Made by a program: the position numbers and the translations under genes. Below, one piece after another: positions 13,901 to 27,498 of a DNA stretch of 64,000 nucleotides. The notes beneath the pieces were generated by a model that worked only from the letters and a program-made list of their open reading frames with translations, was not told the origin of the DNA and ran no database searches. Origin of the DNA: Mimachlamys varia (taxonomy: Eukaryota > Mollusca > Bivalvia > Pectinida > Pectinidae); assembly GCA_947623455.1 (NCBI GenBank), contig OX392528.1, forward strand, positions 48,812,322 through 48,876,321, in the 5' to 3' direction. The first letter of the stretch is position 1. Every line of letters starts with the position of its first letter.

Positions 13901-16900
13901 AGTATTCACCACTATGTAAATCTTGAGGATTTCCAACTTTCCAACCTCTAAACATATGTTGACCTTACCTTTGTTTAGATGTATACAAATATCTTTGCTG
14001 CATGACATATGGGTAGTCATCAATTCACTAATTATAAACACAAATTGGAATGTTTCAGCAACATAATGGACATGAGGAGTTGCTACAAGGACGCCTTCCA
14101 GAAGAAGTATGGTCTAAAGTTGGGCTTCATGTCCGCTTTTGTGAAAGCCTCTGCTTTTGCCCTGGACGACCAGCCCGTTGTGAACGCAGTTATAGACGAT
14201 AAAGAAATTGTTTACAGAGACTACGTAGACATTTCTGTGGCCGTGTCGACTCCGAAGGTATACAGCAAAACACGTTTATGACAAAAAACCCATACTGACC
14301 TGTCACAATCCCTTCATATACCTGGTAGTTCTGATTTCACTTTGTCGTTTATGACAGGACGAAAAATACAAATTTACTCATAAAGACTATTTCTTGTGTG
14401 TCATTGTAGTTAAATCTGAAACATTCTGTTGAATTGTACTGTCATCTTCAACCGATTGGCTGGTTTCAGCCTTTTTGAGTATTATCGTGTAATGTAAAGT
14501 TTTAATTTTCCCATTTAAAAGTTTGATTAACCTAATTTTCATCCTTTTTTGCCCAAAGTCCATTTTCGTCTCTGATACAGTTCGCTTTGATGATGAATAT
14601 TAATGGCTTATGAACAGAGGGTTTTGGTCGTTTGGTTTTGTTATAAACGTGTTTTACTGTACACATCCATGTTTTCGTGTGGATTATGTCCGTGGATTTA
14701 TACGCTCAGGATAAATTAGGGAAGTGTGATGTTAAGCTTATGTTCACTGCTGGAAAATTTGAATTGTACGTAAGTGGTGCCCTACATATTTAAGTGTGCA
14801 CCCTTTTACAACAAGGTAAGTATTCTAGACTGACATTTATTGTGTGACACTTCTTTGTGGTCCAAAAGGGTGAGTATGAACATATTGCAGAAAGAAAAAA
14901 AAATTAAATTATCAATCAAACAATTAGTAGATTTTGCTTTCAATGAGTGCAATCAAGCAGAAATTGATAAAGAGTTTATAAGAAAATTTATTGCATTTTG
15001 GACATGTTTAAAGAATGTTTTCTATCATCATCAGTGATTTTGTTTGCCCATTTTTACAGCCGATATAAGGCTGTTTCCCCCAGTCAAAATTTGTGCTATT
15101 TTCCCAAAATGAAGCAAAATATAAGAATATTTTCCCAATTTATCTGAAAATCCTACTTTATATTTCCCAATTCAATAAGGCACAGGCTGTTTTAAAATCT
15201 GGTAGCAAATACACTGTCATGTTCCTCCTGTCCATGTGTTGCAATTTTAATGCTAAGTTTCAACTGATTGCAGCTTAATCTTTGAATGTAAATCGTACTG
15301 TCAAAGAAGAAATTTGCCTTTCTTATAGAGAATGAATTTGAGAGTTTTGTTGTATTTTCTCATAAATACAAGTTATGTGATAAATAGAATCTTACACTCG
15401 TGTCAATATAATATGGAATTTATTAAATTCATTAAATAATTCAATATTAAACTAATTTGATAAATTCCATATTACATAGACACTCGTGTAAGATCTTTTA
15501 TTTATTGCTATGTAAAGTTTCCTCATGATCAATATGTCATTGAATGGAGCATTGAATGGCCCTTCAGATTTTATGGATATTCGGTGTAGGATATTGAAAT
15601 TAATCTATTAATTCATCTATGAGGGAGGATTTAATATGTTATTCAAAATATTAGTGAAATCATGATCAGTTAACTTTGACGAATGGGGAAAAAATATTGC
15701 ATTGTCAGTTGAAATTTCCATTTAAAATCTGTTGTAAATGACCGTTTTATATATTTTCAGGGCTTGGTTGTGCCAGTATTACGAAATGTATCAAATATGA
15801 ACTATGCTGATATAGAATTAGAAATAGCTGCTTTAGGAGAAAAGGTGAGACTATCTATTAAGTTTATCTTCTATAACATCAGCAATTGCTTCTAAATTAC
15901 TTATCAAATGTAACTAGTCTCCCACCAGAAACTGGAGGAGACCGTATAGTTTTTCTTCCCGCTCCTTCTGTTACCTAGTCCGGGCTGACCATCTGCTATC
16001 CGGGCTCTATATCCTATACTACATGTCACTGGATTTTCATACTTGGGGTACTGGGTCAACTTGGCAAGGTGGTGTGTCATGCATCAAAAGTAGATCACTG
16101 TGACCTATATGTTGACCTTTGACCTGAACCAAAGAAATTCCTCCCTGGGTGTTTGTTTATATATGGGGCATTGTGTCAGTGTGTCTTGAATCAAAAGTAG
16201 GACCTAAATCAAAGAATAAGAATTTCCTGACTCTATTTCCTTCACTACTTGTCACTGAAACTTCATACTTGGGGTTTGGATCACCTTGTTGAGAGGTGTA
16301 ACACAAATTAAATGTTGGACACCAAGACCTACATTTTGATCTTTGACACTGGGATACACTCAGTTCTATAACCCAGTATGACAAGAGATCAAAGTCTATG
16401 TCATTGTTTTGTGTGTCTGAACCTTTGCTACTGAGTGGTTCAAAATGTTTTTATGTTAATTTGACTTCCATAGATAGCATCTCGCATTTATATAAATTGT
16501 TAATTCACTATCAACATTTTAATAATTAGTCATAATTTACTGGTATTAATGCCTTTATATGGGCTATTTCATAATTACCAATATCATTATTATGGGTGGT
16601 AGGGTCCCCTTTCTTGTGGTTAATTCTGGAACAGCCCTAATTAAGATTGTCATAAGTCAACCAACTTCACATTTTAATTTTCTTGTAAATTTCTGATTCC
16701 CAGGCTCGGGCTGGTGCCTTAGCTATAGAAGACATGGACGGAGGGACCTTCACCATCAGTAACGGAGGGGTGTTCGGCTCACTGTTCGGGACACCAATCA
16801 TCAATCCCCCGCAGTCAGCCATCCTCGGGATGCATCGGATAGACCAGAAGCCTGTAGTCATCAATGGAAAGGTAGTTACATAACGATTGGGCTTTAGTTA

Positions 16901-18153
16901 TCGAAAAACCCTTGAGCCATGTCACTGTTTTGAACTTGGCTGAAACTAGCCATGATTGTATGTGGCAAAATTGTCACTACAAAACCGAGTTCTGTTTCTA
17001 TGTTTTTGTGAGATATTGTAGCATGAAACCGGTCTTCAAAATGGATGATATCTGGTTGTTTTTCAATGAAAGATAATGCTATTGAGGTTTTTCCTTAAAA
17101 ATGGTTACCGACAATTTGTCAGTTGTAACCGCTTTCTTCAAAATGGATTATATCTGGTTGTTTTTCAATGAAAGATCATGTTATGGAAGTTTTTCCTCAG
17201 AAAGTGTTACCGACATTTTGTCAGATGACTTGAGTTGATAATTGTAATATGGGATTTGTGATAGAATAATGTAATTAGAAACAACACTTATCTTGAAACT
17301 ATTGAATAATTGAACCGTTATCAACATGTCAGATTAAATCTCGAATCAGAAAAGGATGCTAGGTCACAAACAGTCTGGCTTATACTGCCTAGTAAATTCC
17401 AAAGGGCACAAAGGCTTTGGTAAATTGGTAAAAAATAGTGAAGAAAAAGCAGATTCGGTATCCAGATATAATAAACCTTGCACTGGTGTTAATTAAATCC
17501 ATGGATCATCTTGTTCAGGTTCACTTATTTGGTTAAACAGGTCAGTTTATCAAATAAATTGTTGGGCTATGGTATTTGCTGCAGATATTATTGCTTTATA
17601 CTCGATATCAAAAAGCCTCGACTGTGTTGTAGTTGTGTACAATTAGTTCAGTATCCACAGTCTAAGGGAGGTAACTCAGTTCAGTATGGCCCGTCAAGGG
17701 CAGTAGCCATCCTTTGACGGATGGACATGTCGATCAGACTCGTAGCCCTATAATTCTGTGTCTAAGAGAGGTAGTCTATGTGCCCGTACCGCTTTAAATG
17801 TGTTGGTTTTTTTTCTGTTGGAAGAGTTGTCCCTCACCTCTGCTGTTAAATACATCTATTGTCTCCAAATAGAATTAAATTTACTCAAGTCTTTTGCTAT
17901 GTTTATAGCTAGACTTAACACCTTTGGTTAGCAATAGAAATATTCCCTTTGTACAATTTGTTTTTACCGTTTTGAGTTGTTTTCTGATCCTTATTTATCT
18001 GTATTCCATGTGTTTCAGATTGAGATCCGACCAATGATGTATGTAGCCCTTACCTATGATCACCGACTTGTAGATGGAAGGGAGGCTGTGACGTTCTTAC
18101 GAAAAATCAAGTCTGCAATAGAGGATCCCCGAGTGTTACTTCTCAACTTATAG
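4951..18153 (+). CDS. DLST: Dihydrolipoyllysine-residue succinyltransferase, E2 of 2-oxoglutarate dehydrogenase; 5' end missing
   Basis: E2 core of the mitochondrial 2-oxoglutarate dehydrogenase complex; it moves the succinyl group from lipoamide to CoA in the TCA cycle. Exons: 4951-4996, 5664-5734, 5955-6029, 7212-7267, 9559-9667, 12375-12622, 13151-13248, 14059-14257, 15761-15844, 16704-16871, 18019-18153 (stop TAG). All have GT/AG borders and phases that join, giving 428 residues; human DLST has about 453, so roughly the first 25 are missing. Order: presequence end ([11 protein letters not shown]); lipoyl domain from [17 protein letters not shown] to EIETDK, whose lipoyl lysine is the last codon of the 7212-7267 exon; Ala/Pro-rich linker (12375-12622); acyltransferase domain with [27 protein letters not shown] and the catalytic [10 protein letters not shown] in the last exon. 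As usual for animal DLST, no E3-binding domain is visible. Two introns start with arrays that repeat their own donor site. Identity is very secure; the start codon was not found. Confidence 0.96.
6062..6590 (+). repeat. Minisatellite, about 80-90 bp unit, in a DLST intron
   Basis: About six imperfect copies of a unit with the words gtagtttgtggg, ggtcacagtcact, gaatgaggtaaaagactac and ttaataagaaaaa. It lies in the intron 6030-7211. Unlike the next two arrays it does not include the exon border. Confidence 0.85.
7257..8235 (+). repeat. 99-bp minisatellite spanning the exon-intron border of DLST (10 donor copies)
   Basis: The real exon ends GAGACAGACAAG with donor GTGAGT at 7268. A second copy at 7352 repeats about 35 nt of the exon. 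Eight more copies, exactly 99 bp apart, have donors at 7451, 7550, 7649, 7748, 7847, 7946, 8045 and 8144, each preceded by GAGACAGACAAG. A final decayed copy near 8228 has lost the donor. Each 99-bp unit also carries a pyrimidine-rich stretch ending CTAG just before the exon-derived bases. The repeat is open in one reverse frame only because 99 is a multiple of three; no gene is inferred. Confidence 0.93.
8459..8558. repeat. Large inverted repeat (hairpin)
   Basis: Arms of about 32 nt (gggatctcaacc...attcttaag and its near-perfect inverse) flank a loop of about 35 nt. It lies in the DLST intron 7268-9558. It could be a palindromic MITE end pair or a foldback remnant. Confidence 0.7.
9658..11657 (+). 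repeat. 50-bp minisatellite spanning the exon-intron border of DLST (40 donor copies)
   Basis: Exon 9559-9667 ends TAAACTCTCCG with donor GTCAGT. That junction recurs every 50 bp, with GT at 9668, 9718 and so on to 11618, which is 40 donors in 2 kb. Variant positions repeat in a higher-order pattern of 17 units (850 bp). Read through from the exon, the frame ends after about ten codons (GQSEAPAR, then TAG). Confidence 0.95.
13288..13431. repeat. Foldback element in a DLST intron
   Basis: About 145 bp with long imperfect inverted arms (ggttatttgatacagaattt ... its inverse near 13400-13431). No coding capacity. It looks like a palindromic miniature element. Confidence 0.6.
15301..15493. repeat. 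Dispersed palindromic element, copy 1
   Basis: AT-rich, with inverted arms around ATTCATTAAATAATTCAAT and the end word cactcgtgtaagatc. A second copy is at 26070-26222, and a fragment of its end word occurs inverted near 45150. Copy 1 lies in a DLST intron. Confidence 0.55.
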
Positions 18154-20950
18154 CACCACTGAACTGTATAGGAACGTCATTTTAATGCATTAGCAGATGG
18201 TATCCTCGATCGGGATATTTCTACAAGTATTTATTTTGAGGTGATACTAAGACCATCGTTGCCATGGACATGTATGAGGCGACATGTCACACCAGAGCAT
18301 GTGAAATGGACTGTGAATAACTCACATGACACAAAAGAAACATAGTTTTGTGATAGTTGGTGATAATTTATTCAAACAGTTCAGTATGGACATACAGCTG
18401 TCATTGTATCTGCTGTGTTTATATATAAAAGCCATGTGAATTTAAGAATGGTAGTGAGATATGGACTTTATCCTTCCAGCCATGATGTGTTATTGAATTA
18501 CAAAGGTCTCAAATATCCATTCTAACTTAAAGAATATCTTTGAGACAGTGCATCAGATATATAAAGCTTCAAACGTTTTATCTGTAGAAATTTGTATAAT
18601 GATATGTATCCGCCCATCTGTATTATTTCTGTTTTAAGTAATCTCTAACAGTCTCTAACAATACTTTTGTACCTGTAGACAAAAGTCTATTGTGCTATTC
18701 AGAAATAGTTTGTATTAAGCAAAACTTGAATTGGATGGCGGGGGAAGGGTTGGGACTGAATTCAGCAGGGATGACAAATACTTTTAATATGACACCAGGC
18801 GAATTTTTAAAACATTGTTGAAAGAATATGTTTCACAGTATAAAAAATTAAAATGAACTGTCTCGTGAATTAAAGATCTGCATTACATAAGAATCTGTCA
18901 CCTCATTAAGGACTTTGTCTAGGAAAATATAATAAAACCAGCCCATACACATCAAATTTTTAGTTTTAATTTTGAAAGGTCATAAGTGTGAGTGGTAAAT
19001 GTTCTGTAACTTGCTTTATTACAAGGGATCCCAGTCATGCCTGTATAGTGCTATTAAAGTCGTATAAGTTTAATATAATATTAATTTTTGAAGTTCTTGT
19101 GTATCCCTTTTCACAGCCTGGTTTGAAGTTTGTCTTCAAAGAGGTTCTTAACATCTGTATCCACCACACATGTATGTATATTTTAACAATGAACTTTAAA
19201 TTTATTACTTGCAGTTCACATATCATGTGGTACTTTTGTTTAAATGTACACTTGTTCACTGTATTGTGACCAATACAAAACAGTCTCAGTATACAGGTGA
19301 GGTATACCCGACCACTAATTAAAAATCCTGTTGTTAAACTGGTGTTTGACACCAACATAGGAAGGCGATACTGTGTTTGTTATAATAACTTCCACCAAAG
19401 GTCGTAAGGCCATGTAAGGACGTAAAACTCTCAAAATAAATGTTTGTTATCTGGTGGTTTGTCAGATTATCACACTGAGATGTTGTCAGTTATTTACTGT
19501 CAAGTCTGAATGACCACTATTATAGATTTTTATTGAGTTTTCCATACTTTTCAGTTCTTAGGAAAAGAAGGAACATGTCAAAACTGGTGGCATCTTCATA
19601 AGGGGAGACAATTAAGACAAACAGTAGCATCTTCATAAGGGGAGACAATTAAGAAAAATGGTAGCATCTTGATAAGCAGAGACAATGAAGACAAAACAGT
19701 TGCATCTTGATAAGGGAATACAATTAAGACAAACCGTAGCATCTGTGTAAGGGGAGACTATCAAGACAACCTGATACAGGATTCTTATGATTCACTGCAG
19801 GATTCCTACATTACCAGCAGCTCTTTATTGTTCAGTGCATGTGTTTGTTATTGTTTGGAGTATCTGTGAATACTGAAAGTCATTAAAGCCACTTGATAAT
19901 ATGGCAAATTACTTGGTGTGTATTTTTGCATAATGGAAGTATATCTGTACTTCAAAGGCCAATTAATGTTCCCAATGTTCTGACAGGCAGGTAACCAAAT
20001 TATAGATCTGAGTGATGAGGGGAGTCGTCAGTTTTTCCTCGTTAAGAATCATTATACAGTAAGATAGCTCAGTATCAATCACATGGATGTCGGTCGTAGT
20101 AGATTACATAGAAAAATTATTTTTAATTTCATTGTAAATGATGAATGATGTTAATTTGTAGTGCCACTGATTGAATAATTGGACTCAATCAAACTATCAA
20201 TTATAGTAGAAAAAGTTATAATATGAGTACCAGTATGTAGTGTAATCTTGATTACCAGCCCTGGAATCATGAAATGATCTTAAATATATATTTGTCCTAA
20301 ATTTTGACTTAGTCAATCACAAATAACATCATGAATAGTTACATCTCAGTATAAATTGTCTAAGCAAAAACTAAAGTCAAAGATTATTTCATGATCCTGG
20401 GACTAGTACCGGTATGTAAGTACATGTAATTTGCCCCTGATCTATTCTCTTTAATTGATTCTGAATTCGCCCTTTTCTTTAAATGACCTTCTTGGGTGGT
20501 ATTTGTTCTCATCTGAGCCAATCACAGAATCTGAAAGTCTTAAATTGTTAATAAAGAAATATTCAAACATGCTATTTCAACACTGCATCACCAGGCTTCC
20601 TGTGTTTGTTTCCTCGAGGCATCAGCAGACATCTTCAAAATTCTCAGCGTTGAAAAATAGTTTTATGTAAATAAAGGTGTTAGGGTATTTGAAGAGGCCA
20701 CAACGTGATGTTTGTAAGGTCAGACAACTTAGAATAAAGTAATGTATAAGGTAACATAATATTATGAACAGTCTGTAATGAATAAGGGTGTATCTGAACC
20801 ACTGCATTGTCAATAATATGTGAGACCACTGCATTATTGTAGACATGTACTATTCTGTATTTGGCAGAATGGAGAAATATATTTATTATTCTTTAGTTAA
20901 AGTTTTCTTTTGTTATTTCTACCTCTGTTTTTTCTGGATTTATGTTTTTT
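18154..20950. other. DLST 3' flank and gene-free sequence
   Basis: Begins with the DLST 3' untranslated region. Possible polyadenylation signals include AATAAA near 18929; which is used cannot be told. Around 19590-19760 there are about five copies of a roughly 45-bp unit (gcatcttcataaggggagacaat). Nothing else is recognised. Confidence 0.5.
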
Positions 20951-21027
20951 TTTAACAGTTATTAAAGAATTCTAACATTGCTATATTGTCTGCACTAGGT
21001 AGTTTCTCTCTGTGTTTGGTGCTTCGA

Positions 21028-21250
21028 CCGATATTTTGGTTCTGTAGCAAATGTTTGGTGCTTCGACCAATATTTTGGTTCTGTAGCAAATGTTTGGTGC
21101 TTTGACCGATATTTTGGTTCTGTAGCAAATGTTTGGTGCTTTGACCAATAATTTGGTTCTGTAGCAAATGTTTGGTGCATCAACCAATATTTTGGTTCTG
21201 TAGCAAATGTTTGTTGCTTCAACCAATATTTTGGTTCTGTAGCAATACCG
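21028..21250. repeat. 39-bp minisatellite, about 5.5 copies
   Basis: Unit words ggttctgtagcaaatg and tttggtgcttcgacc repeat every 39 bp. The period is a multiple of three, so reverse frames stay open with a 13-residue periodic peptide. This is a consequence of the repeat and not evidence of a gene. Confidence 0.9.
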
Positions 21251-22509
21251 AGAGACACAGGGCATGTAATACAATATATAGTAATGATAATAGATATATG
21301 ATAAAAGCATCTGTGTTTGGATGGAAGGAGGACATTTGGTTACGTATCTGATTGTATCTTTATAGAGAGAACCTGAATAAAATTTATGACCTGTACTTAC
21401 AGAAGTCTATTTTGATTTATTTCCACTTTTCCACTATGGACCCCTATACTGTGTTTCAGGCAATTTTCTACCAAACTTTCCCACCTGACCGATAAAATCA
21501 ACACTTACTAAGTTTAGATTTCTTCCCAACACATTTGACCAACAGGTATATTATGTTAACTTCAATTGGCTGTTATGATGAATTTTCTCTTGATCAATGG
21601 AGAGCAAAAAAAGCAAATCCCTGAGTGAGGAATTTTCATACCCGACACCCTGGCCATGAAAGAGAATTTCCCCTAGAATCAGTTATGTTTTGAATGGCAA
21701 CCATTTTGAAAAATATCAACTTTTTCCTCTAGGCTTTTGACAAAAACGAATCAGTCGGCAAGATCCCTATTTTCTGCATTTTTGTAACATGTGCAGTAAA
21801 TATATATTGTAAAAGGGTTAATTGCATCACTTCACGTTTGTCGCATTGGGGCACCAGAATTTGTGAAATCACATCATTGTTCATGCAGCCAATGCGACAT
21901 TGCGTCATGTGAAAAAGGGTTTATGAAAGAAACCTACACTCTTTTTTTGCTCTGCATAGCCCATTTTGCACATACAGAAATTATGTTATCCACTCACTAG
22001 AAACCGGGTACTTGTATCAAAATTGCAATATAAATTTGGATCAGTCAAACAAATTTTATTTCTGAATAAGGTATTGGGGGTTGGTGAAGGGTTCCTTCTC
22101 ATATTTACGTATGTAATCATGATAACAAACAATGAAATTGATAAAAAAAAGTGCTCTTTAATAATGATTAAATGCAAACAAATAATTATTCACATCTGGA
22201 AATGGGTTCTATGAATATAATTATATAACTGGTCGCAACCGATACACGGTGAATATATTTAATTACTAATGGTAACACCGGTAAACTTAATGTTAAGGAT
22301 TCAATTCCAATATCAACAACTCAGTATCCACAAATAAAGTATTTTATACCAATTACCAACATTTTGTTTTTATGCCCCTGTATTACTTTTAGTGGGCATA
22401 CCAATTTACCCTGATTCTTCCCCTTCAATTTTGTTAAGTCTCCCTCAACGTCTAACAGAGGATCAAACCTGACCTCAATGTTCCACAAACGATCAACTCT
22501 GGACTTCAA
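21251..22509. other. Gene-free stretch between minisatellites
   Basis: No recognisable coding or RNA feature was seen. Confidence 0.5.
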
Positions 22510-22990
22510 TGTACTACAGAGGATTAACTTTAAACCTCACTGTACCAAAGAGGATCAACTCTCGTCCTCACTGTACCACAAAGGATCAACTCTAGTCCTC
22601 ACTGTACCACAGAGGATCAACTCTAGACCTCAATGTACCACAGAGGATCAACTCTAGTCCTCACTGTACCACAGAGGATCAACTCTAGACTTCACTGTAC
22701 CACAGAGGATCAACTCTAGTCCTCACTGTACCACAGAGGATCAACTCTAGACTTCACTGTACCACAGAGGATCAACTCTAGTCCTCACCGTACCACAGAG
22801 AATCAACTCTAGTCCTCACCGTATCACAGAGGATCAACTCTAGTCCTCCTGTACCACAGAGGATCAAACCTGATTTCAATGTCCCACAGAAAATCATCTC
22901 TGACCTCAACGTCCCTCAGAGGATCAACGCTGATTTCATTGTCCCTCAGAGGATCAACCCTGATTTCATTGTCCCATAGAGGATTATTTA
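22510..22990. repeat. 31-bp minisatellite, about 15 copies
   Basis: Unit gaggatcaactctagtcc followed by tcactgtaccaca, period 31 bp, decaying towards the right end. Intergenic. Confidence 0.9.
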
Positions 22991-23344
22991 CTGATGGTAA
23001 TACATAATAATGTTCATGTACATATTAACATTTTTGTACAGATTCACCAGTCTAAACTGAAGCCTTTCAGGACAGAAACTTATTAAAGATATCTATATGT
23101 CGGTGTCAGTGGTGGCTTTACATTGTATAAAAGACTTCTCTTTACAAACATGTATTTCATATCCATTAAACAAGATAACCATACCTTAACCACAAATATT
23201 TAAGCATACAGACAAAGAAATATATGACAATTACGATAACAGCACAATTTAATAATAGTTTGTAAATAACATCCATGTTGTGTATTGCTATATCTTTGCA
23301 TACATGTAATATATTTATCTAGTCATCTAGTCTTACCTGAGTAT

Positions 23345-23755
23345 TTGTCATTTACCACAGGGACTAAAAAACTCAGACATTTACCACAGGGACTAAATAA
23401 CTCAGACATTTACCACAGGGACTAAATAACTCAGACATTTACCACAGGGACTAAATAACTCAGACATTTACCACAGGGACTTGATATCTCAGACATTTAC
23501 CACAGGGACTTAATATCTCAGACATTTACCACAGGGACTTAATATCTCAGACATTTACCACAGGGACTTAATATCTCAGACATTTACCACAGGGACTTAA
23601 TATCTCAGACATTTACCACAGGGACTTAATATCTCAGACATTTACCACAGGGACTTAATATCTCAGACATTTACCACAGGGACTTAATATCTCAGACATT
23701 TACCACAGGGACTAAAAAACTCAGACATTTACCACAGGGACTTGATAATTGAGAG
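23345..23755. repeat. 29-bp minisatellite, about 14 copies
   Basis: Unit catttaccacagggact plus taaataactcaga (or taatatctcaga), period 29 bp. The two variants occur in blocks: the first type at both ends, the second in the middle, which suggests local amplification of one variant. There are no unique spacers, so it is not a CRISPR array. Confidence 0.92.
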
Positions 23756-26700
23756 GTTGAAATGGTTGACCTGGCGAACCTATGTTTTTCCATAGGACTT
23801 TCAAATTTTTTTTTTATATGAGGTAAAAAGAATAATCAAGGATGATTTAAATGCCCATATCAACATCTCCATATTGAAGTCAATGGAAGACAAATTATCA
23901 ATTCAAAACCATAGTAGAATATCAGACCATTTCAATACATTGCATCACTAAGTGGTATCTTGATTAGTATATATATAATAAGTAATTAATGTTATATTAA
24001 ATATGGTACCGGGTATTTAATTCATATCATAAAATGTGCGAAAATTCAATACTCAATAATTTTGATCTTGAAAAAAAAGTAATATTTTGATCTTTGAGAA
24101 GAAAATATGGCTTATATATATACATGCATTGCAAAAATGTATTGACTCAGATTATAAAATAATTAAAATTACCCAGGCTTTGTGAATATCATAAACATCA
24201 ATTATGGCACTTTAATGGCTTAAACTTATCTGACACTTAACAAGGCAATACAATTTTAACAAAACGCCTAAAAGTCAATTGAAACTGTCCAAACGATCCT
24301 AAATAAGGTTCACATTTTTTCAAACCATGAAAACAGGTACTCCAGTCATGTAGTAGCTATGGTGACTGAATTTTAATATAATAAAATACATTATTAGATA
24401 TACAATGTATATTTTACACAGTTGTACCAATCATAAAACAATAATATTGTCTCTTTAAATAAAAATATTGTCTTTGAGGGCAGTGTCAGATAAGGTTAAC
24501 CGAATTGCCTAAAAATGGTTTCAACAAACATATATAAGATCTTGCATGAGTTTCCATTTCACATACGATTTAAGAAATGCACACCCCAAAAAAACTGCTA
24601 CACGTTTGGTAGAATATACTTCACAATTAAGATATATATGCATGTAAAAATCAAATACATAATAAATTCTTATGAAATTCACATAACGTTATGTGAAAAC
24701 CTTTTAATGAAATTAGGCCTATTAACATTTTAAAATAATAACTAAAAAAATAAAAAGTCACATTAATTTCACGTGCGATTTTTAAAGTTAAATTCACTTT
24801 TTTGCCACCTTTCACATGAAACTCAGGTGAAGACATTTTGCTTGTGTACTTGTGTTTAAAAGGCCATGCCTGGAAATAGGCACTCTCATAAACATGTAGT
24901 TATTAGGTATTACTGTTTTAATAGTAGAAATCAATGTTCTGTTATAAACTTACCTCTCTACTGCTTCAACTGGAAAATTATGTGTTGGGGACACTGGGCT
25001 TTTTGCAGAATAAATGCATGTGAAATATACTAAAAGCAATACAGTTCATAGAAAAAAATATATAAAATAAAGTTATTGTCATGGGGGAGCAAAAAATAAT
25101 CCAGTATGTGGAGAATTTGTCTTACATGTGTATATAGATATCATTGCATCACAGACAAACATGCATTAAAAATCAAATAATTCTAAGGGATCTTCCAGAA
25201 ACAAAAACTGCGTTGGAAGTAGGTGTTTTTTCATTAAAAAATAAACGGTAGGGGTAACTAAAATTTATTTATTGAGCTAAAAGAATAATTTAAAGACTCT
25301 TTTCTTCCATAATTAATAAGAAAATACTATTCTGCAAACATTCATACATATCTGATCACAAAACTGGAAGATATTGATTGAAATTTTCCTGCATGCAATT
25401 GCATGGCCAAAACAGCATTTTTCACATAAATCACATGTTTTGCTCATTTTGGTTTCTTTGACCGAGCATAGCACAAAAATGAGTTCACTACCATATATTT
25501 CTTCTTGCATTTTCTGCTATGCAATGAACTCCCTTTTCCAAAAATGCATATAAGAAAAAAAGTTAGTCGCCAGAAAATTTCGACTTTTCACAAGAGAAGA
25601 TCCTTAAGGAGCATACCATCTGATTATGGTGGGGTTAAAATTCTATTGTAATAAAAAACAAGCTGTCGCTGTATATAATCGATTGCAACTTTGATTAGAA
25701 GTATGGTGCCTGATCTATTTATATCTCTGATGAATATTTTTAATCCATTGCATAGATGTATAAGAGAAGATAACAAAAATCATGTGCTAAAAACTTCAAA
25801 TAATTTTTACAGCATTGTGTCAAAAAGTAATTTTTATACATGAATAAATATTATTTCACAGCTATACATAAAATGTGGAGTATAAAATGTGTGGACATAT
25901 TGTGGTACATGTATTATATACTAGGTTTATCACATAAATGACCATTTCAGTCATGTCATACGGCCATGTCATAAATATGGTATTACACACGTGTAATAGC
26001 ACTATTGTGACGTCATAAGCAAATGATGTTTTATGACGCCATAAATTATGATTGTCTCGGTAGTGAAAATTGTACTGTCTAAGAAGAAACTTGCCTTTGT
26101 TATAGAGAATTTATTTAACTCGTTAAATAATTTAATTTGTCACTCGCCTAAAGGCTTGTGACATATTAAATTATTGAACTCGTTTAATAAATTTCATATT
26201 ACATCGGCACTCGTGTAAGATCCTCTATATATATTATACATTTCTAAGTATACTGTACAGTTGTTTAATTTCACAGGGAGAAAATTTCAGGTTTTTTCTT
26301 ATAAGAACTTTGCCGGGATAACTAATTGTTGTCTCAACGTAAAAAGTCTTAATATCTGAGTATATTTCATGGGTATTTAAATTTTTGCTAATTCTTATTT
26401 GACTGCAAACATAGCGAAATTAAATCCTCCGCAAATAAAAGCAACTATACAGTACATGAATATTATCTCATTTACCCCTAATGACCGATTACATCAGAAC
26501 TCTTCTAATTCAGAGGTAGGAATACTTCATCGTGTAATTTAAAGGGTTAACTAGCTAAAACAACAAACTGTCAATATCTAGCTCATAGGAATAGAGACAT
26601 TTTAAATATACAATGTAGTGATTTATGTAAATAAGATATGTTGATCGTTATTCGCAATTGTGAACAGTTTCAACTACCCAATAGTTCTGTGATACCGGTA

Positions 26701-27286
26701 TATGCTATTGTGAAATCATAAATTTTTGTGGGGTTTTTAATTTCGTTGATTTCGTTTGTAGTTTTCATAAGGGCTGAAATGGTTAAAACCATATTCCTAT
26801 AACATAAACGGCTGCTTGTCTGCCTTTTTTATATCGGATATGATTTTACCGACTGTCAAAAACTTGTATCTCACCGTGTTAAACCTCTAACATTGTTAGA
26901 ATAGTTAAAACCATAACCAGCTGGATGGCCTGAACTAAAACAGGTAACCAAATTTTTGGTGCTACCGGAAATACAGTCCACAGCAATCTTCACAAAAAAA
27001 TAAGTTGGACCAGAGTCAGGATCTGTAAATATTTCATATAATAAAATCTGTTCTGATTTGTTTTCTTTTTTTCATTTTTACCAAATTTCAGTTGTACCCT
27101 TACAATTCTGTTGGAAAACTATAAATATGTTCTATATTTAAATGAGCAGTATGTGTCAGATTTTTCGATTTCCCATAGATGTATTATCTGGTTGCCTGTT
27201 CCTGCCTATATATATCTCAATATGTTAATTCATAGGTCAACAGAATAATCAATAGTTTGATATAAATTAAGCAATTTTTCAGTATG
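23756..27286. other. AT-rich gene-free stretch
   Basis: No protein-like frame longer than chance was seen. It contains the second copy of a palindromic element (26070-26222). Confidence 0.5.
26070..26222. repeat. Dispersed palindromic element, copy 2
   Basis: Shares taagaagaaacttgcctttg, inverted AT-rich arms around ctcgttaaataatttaat, and the end word cactcgtgtaagatcc with the copy at 15301-15493. Confidence 0.55.
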
Positions 27287-27292
27287 TTTATT
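27287..27292 (-). promoter_or_regulatory. Possible polyadenylation signal of the RDH13-like gene
   Basis: AATAAA on the reverse strand, about 207 nt past the stop codon. Position is plausible; there is no direct evidence of use. Confidence 0.35.
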
Positions 27293-27498
27293 TTAATTTG
27301 TGGATTACGATCGACGAGTACTCAATCAAACATAGAATTATTTTCATGGAATAGGTCCTTACCCATGAATGAAATGGTGTGTTGTCAAGAAACCACAAAA
27401 TCTATTCCCCACAAAAATATCTGATTTCACTTTTGCATGTAATTGCCATTGTGGCAGTGTAAATATACATGTATATATAAGTTAGGTGATTGATCTTC

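Noticed and set aside
20952..21310. Reverse-strand frames with 13-residue repeats
   Set aside because: By-product of the 39-bp minisatellite; no start context or homology.
23345..23755. Evenly spaced 29-bp direct repeats resembling a CRISPR array
   Set aside because: There are no unique spacers between units; it is a head-to-tail minisatellite in an animal genome.
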